Source: Clostridiales bacterium
GTDB lineage: Bacteria > Bacillota > Clostridia > Peptostreptococcales > Anaerovoracaceae
Direction: 5' to 3'
NCBI GenBank assembly: GCA_012515135.1
Contig: JAAYYX010000148.1
Location: 1 to 7,225, forward strand
Length of the DNA: 7,225 nt
Shown here: one piece after another, positions 5,703-7,225 of the stretch
How the letters are laid out: every line of letters begins with the position of its first letter
Numbering within the stretch: position 1 is the stretch's first letter
Translations under genes and position numbers: made by a program
The notes under the pieces: model-generated
The model's database searches: none
What the model saw: only the letters and a program-made list of their open reading frames with translations
Told to the model about the DNA's origin: nothing

Positions 5703-5732
5703 AAAGGACTCTTATCATGAGTCCTTTTTTTT
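5703..5732 (+). terminator. Intrinsic terminator of the ribosomal operon
   Basis: AAAGGACTC (5703-5711) and GAGTCCTTT (5719-5727) form a 9-bp stem with a 7-base loop TTATCAT, followed by a run of eight Ts (5725-5732) that overlaps the stem base. It lies 13 nt after the rplQ stop. On the opposite strand the same hairpin is followed by TTTAATTCTTAT, a weaker U-rich tail, so it may also terminate the convergent gene. The stop codon of that gene (5717-5715) falls in the loop. Confidence 0.93.
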
Positions 5733-7037
5733 CATATCTTCTTTTATGGCTTTTTTTGATTCCTTTTTAATACCCGTTTCCTTTTCCTGTTCCCCTCCGT
5801 CCTTGACTTCCTGCCTTCTTTCTTCTTTTCTTTTTTTCTGGAAGGCTATCCATCTATAGCAGAATATCTGGAGAACTCCCGCAACAGGCACAGCCAGTAC
5901 CATCCCGGCTATACCGGCGTAGTAACCGCCTATACTTACCGCCAGAAGGACAAAAAGAGGGTGCAGTCCCGTGGAAGAACCCACGACCCTTGGATATATA
6001 AGGTTGCCGTCTATCTGCTGTATAACAAGAAGTATGATGACGGCGATGACGCCCTGCCAGACATTCTCTGTAATGAATCCCACGAGAAATGCGGGAACCA
6101 TTCCCAGGATAGGCCCGAAATAAGGGATGATATTGCATATACCCGCAAATATACCTATAAATACTGCGAATTCCAGTCCTGCGATCGTTAGACCTATTGA
6201 TGAAAGGGTGGCGACGATAACTGTATCTATAAGAACTCCCCGAATGAAACGGGACAGCACATCATTGATTTCCGTAAGAGTCCCGTTTATTGCAGAGCAG
6301 GCTTTTTGCGGCAGTACAAGATCAAGGAACCCGTTCCAGAGGTGCTTGAAAAAATCCTTGTCTATAAGCAGATAGATACTTATAATAAGGCCTATAACAA
6401 AATCAACTATGCTACCGAACAGACCCGTAACCGCACTTACTATGGCACCGGCAGAAAGGTTTTTGCTTATCCACGAAAGAATAGCGTCAGCGGCGTCGTT
6501 TATCCTTTCGGAGATGGCTCCTCCGGGCAGATCTGATACCCAGTTTCTTATGTTTTCCTCATACAGAGCCACGTTGTTTGCTATATCTCCGGCGGCGGCA
6601 GGAAGACTTCCCAAAAGTAATTTTCCCACCAGTAAAGATGCCAGGAGATAAATCAGAAGTGATATCAGTATTATTATAATCACATATGTAATAATGATGC
6701 TGGCAAGTCTGCTGCGATATTTTTTTCTTTTGTATTTCTTTTTGGCCGACGGTTTTTCATTGCCGGAAAGAGGCGGCGGATCCTTGAAGATCCTGCTCAT
6801 AAATCTGATATCGATGCCGTTGACAAGGGGATTTATTATATATGCCAGAAGAAGACCTATAAAAAGAGGTGTAAGTGCATCAAGAATACTTAAAAGGGCA
6901 CTGCCGGTGGTCACGGCTATAAGATCAAAGTTCTTTATTATAAAATATATTATACATAATACGGCAACTGTAAAAATAATAAAAAAGCTATAGCTTTTCA
7001 TCATTCTGTTTTTCATGAATTCCTGCAGTCTTTTCAT
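5715..7037 (-). CDS. AI-2E family (UPF0118) membrane transporter
   Basis: This 440-residue inner-membrane protein belongs to the AI-2E/UPF0118 (PerM-like) family. Some members have been reported to export autoinducer-2 (TqsA) or to act as cation/proton antiporters; the substrate here is unknown. Hydrophobic segments lie at about 15-35, 43-72, 111-142, 198-225, 268-290, 290-320, 326-342 and 360-395, consistent with roughly eight membrane spans. The family hallmarks are NIIPYFGPILGMVPA (302-316) and DGNLIYPRVVGSSTGLHPL (343-361), followed by GGYYAGIAGMVLAVP. A lysine/arginine-rich cytosolic loop is at 96-110, and a charged tail rich in Lys and Glu covers 399-440. The start at 7037 is the first ATG after an in-frame stop, with GGAG ten bases upstream; ATGs at codons 8, 11 and 12 remain possible. 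The gene converges on rplQ and is not functionally linked to it by any visible evidence. Confidence 0.92.
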   Translation of the reverse strand: MKRLQEFMKNRMMKSYSFFIIFTVAVLCIIYFIIKNFDLIAVTTGSALLSILDALTPLFIGLLLAYIINPLVNGIDIRFMSRIFKDPPPLSGNEKPSAKKKYKRKKYRSRLASIIITYVIIIILISLLIYLLASLLVGKLLLGSLPAAAGDIANNVALYEENIRNWVSDLPGGAISERINDAADAILSWISKNLSAGAIVSAVTGLFGSIVDFVIGLIISIYLLIDKDFFKHLWNGFLDLVLPQKACSAINGTLTEINDVLSRFIRGVLIDTVIVATLSSIGLTIAGLEFAVFIGIFAGICNIIPYFGPILGMVPAFLVGFITENVWQGVIAVIILLVIQQIDGNLIYPRVVGSSTGLHPLFVLLAVSIGGYYAGIAGMVLAVPVAGVLQIFCYRWIAFQKKRKEERRQEVKDGGEQEKETGIKKESKKAIKEDMKKKDS

Positions 7038-7047
7038 ATGAGATCAT

Positions 7048-7051
7048 CTCC
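7048..7051 (-). promoter_or_regulatory. Ribosome binding site of the AI-2E family gene
   Basis: GGAG on the minus strand lies ten bases before the ATG at 7037, a slightly long but usable spacing. It overlaps a small palindrome, GAGATGATCTC. It is weaker than the AGGAGG sites of the ribosomal operon, which fits a modestly expressed membrane protein. Confidence 0.6.
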
Positions 7052-7075
7052 ATCAATGGGCGGACAGTTGTGCTT

Positions 7076-7087
7076 GAAGTAAACTTC
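7076..7087 (-). promoter_or_regulatory. Short palindrome in the leader of the AI-2E family gene
   Basis: GAAGT-AA-ACTTC is a 12-bp inverted repeat between the predicted -10 element and the start codon. A wider inverted pair, TTGAA (7074-7078) and TTCAA (7095-7099), surrounds it. It could be an operator or an RNA hairpin near the transcript's 5' end. Repeats this short also occur by chance. Confidence 0.3.
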
Positions 7088-7106
7088 CGAAACATTCAAC
7101 TTAATC

Positions 7107-7112
7107 ATTATA
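7107..7112 (-). promoter_or_regulatory. Candidate -10 element for the AI-2E family gene
   Basis: The minus strand reads TATAAT exactly, which predicts a transcript start near 7100 and a leader of about 60 nt. The -35 region is poor: the position 17 bases upstream falls in a T-run (complement of the seven As at 7129-7135) rather than TTGACA. A sigma-A promoter is likely but not certain. Confidence 0.55.
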
Positions 7113-7187
7113 CACCATATTCCAAAGTAAAAAAAGAAGCAAGAAACAATAAAGGGCAGCGTTTGGTTCCCTGTCTGTCAATATAAT

Positions 7188-7217
7188 AAAAACGGCAGAC
7201 CATTGGCCTGCCGTTTT
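7188..7217 (-). terminator. Intrinsic terminator of a minus-strand gene beyond the right edge
   Basis: On the minus strand a 13-bp stem (one G-U pair) is formed by 7217-7205 and 7201-7189 around the triloop AAT, with core CGGCAGGCC / GGTCTGCCG. It is followed by TTTTTATTATATT. The plus-strand tail has only four Ts, so termination of leftward transcription fits best, though some bidirectional activity is possible. It insulates the AI-2E family gene from an unseen upstream neighbour on the same strand. Confidence 0.85.
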
Positions 7218-7225
7218 GAGCTTCA

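Larger units (their letters stand above)
7038..7188. other. Upstream region of the AI-2E family gene, no gene seen
   Basis: This 151-nt stretch carries the RBS, leader palindrome and -10 element described separately. No coding sequence or RNA gene can be supported on either strand. A perfect TTGACA occurs on the minus strand (7181-7176) but has no -10 partner at a proper distance. Confidence 0.7.

Noticed and set aside
5961..6993. Several plus-strand open frames of 76-99 codons opposite the AI-2E family gene.
   Set aside because: They are shadows of the long minus-strand gene, which has clear family motifs; none has an RBS or recognisable product.
7176..7181. Perfect TTGACA on the minus strand as a -35 element.
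   Set aside because: No TATAAT-like element lies 16-19 bases downstream (that region reads TGCCCT), and the good -10 at 7112-7107 is far too distant.

Overview
The window is a ribosomal-protein gene cluster from a low-to-mid GC Gram-positive bacterium, most likely an anaerobic member of the Clostridia (Bacillota). The basis is gene order (secY-adk-map-infA-rpmJ-rpsM-rpsK-rpsD-rpoA-rplQ), strong AGGAGG-type ribosome binding sites before nearly every gene, heavy use of AGA/AGG for Arg and ATA for Ile, a zinc-type (four-Cys) adenylate kinase, and a B. subtilis-like size for the RNA polymerase alpha subunit. I cannot name the genus from sequence alone.

Layout, plus strand: positions 1-1002 are the C-terminal three quarters of secY (the start lies left of the window). 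Next come adk (1016-1657), map (1662-2408), infA (2423-2641) and rpmJ (2657-2770), which end the spc-type block with 4-15 nt gaps. A 133-nt gap (2771-2903) holds a GC-rich hairpin and a larger foldable segment just before rpsM. The alpha-type block follows: rpsM (2904-3281), rpsK (3299-3697), rpsD (3718-4338), rpoA (4379-5329) and rplQ (5348-5689). An inverted repeat sits between rpsD and rpoA. A strong intrinsic terminator (5703-5732) closes the operon.

Minus strand: 7037-5715 encodes a 440-residue multi-spanning membrane protein of the AI-2E/UPF0118 family, convergent with the ribosomal operon. Its last codons and stop lie inside the rplQ terminator hairpin. Upstream of it are an RBS, a good -10 element, a small palindrome and, at the right edge, a hairpin plus T-run. 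That hairpin is probably the terminator of another minus-strand gene beyond the window.

Together the plus-strand genes make the translocon channel, a nucleotide-balance enzyme, the N-terminal Met-removing enzyme, a translation initiation factor, five ribosomal proteins and the RNA polymerase alpha subunit, i.e. a growth-rate-linked housekeeping operon. I found no mobile element, CRISPR array, tRNA or rRNA, and no convincing new multi-gene system. The points most worth following are regulatory: the structured gap before rpsM, the inverted repeat before rpoA, the SD-less start of map, and the terminator shared with the convergent membrane-protein gene.
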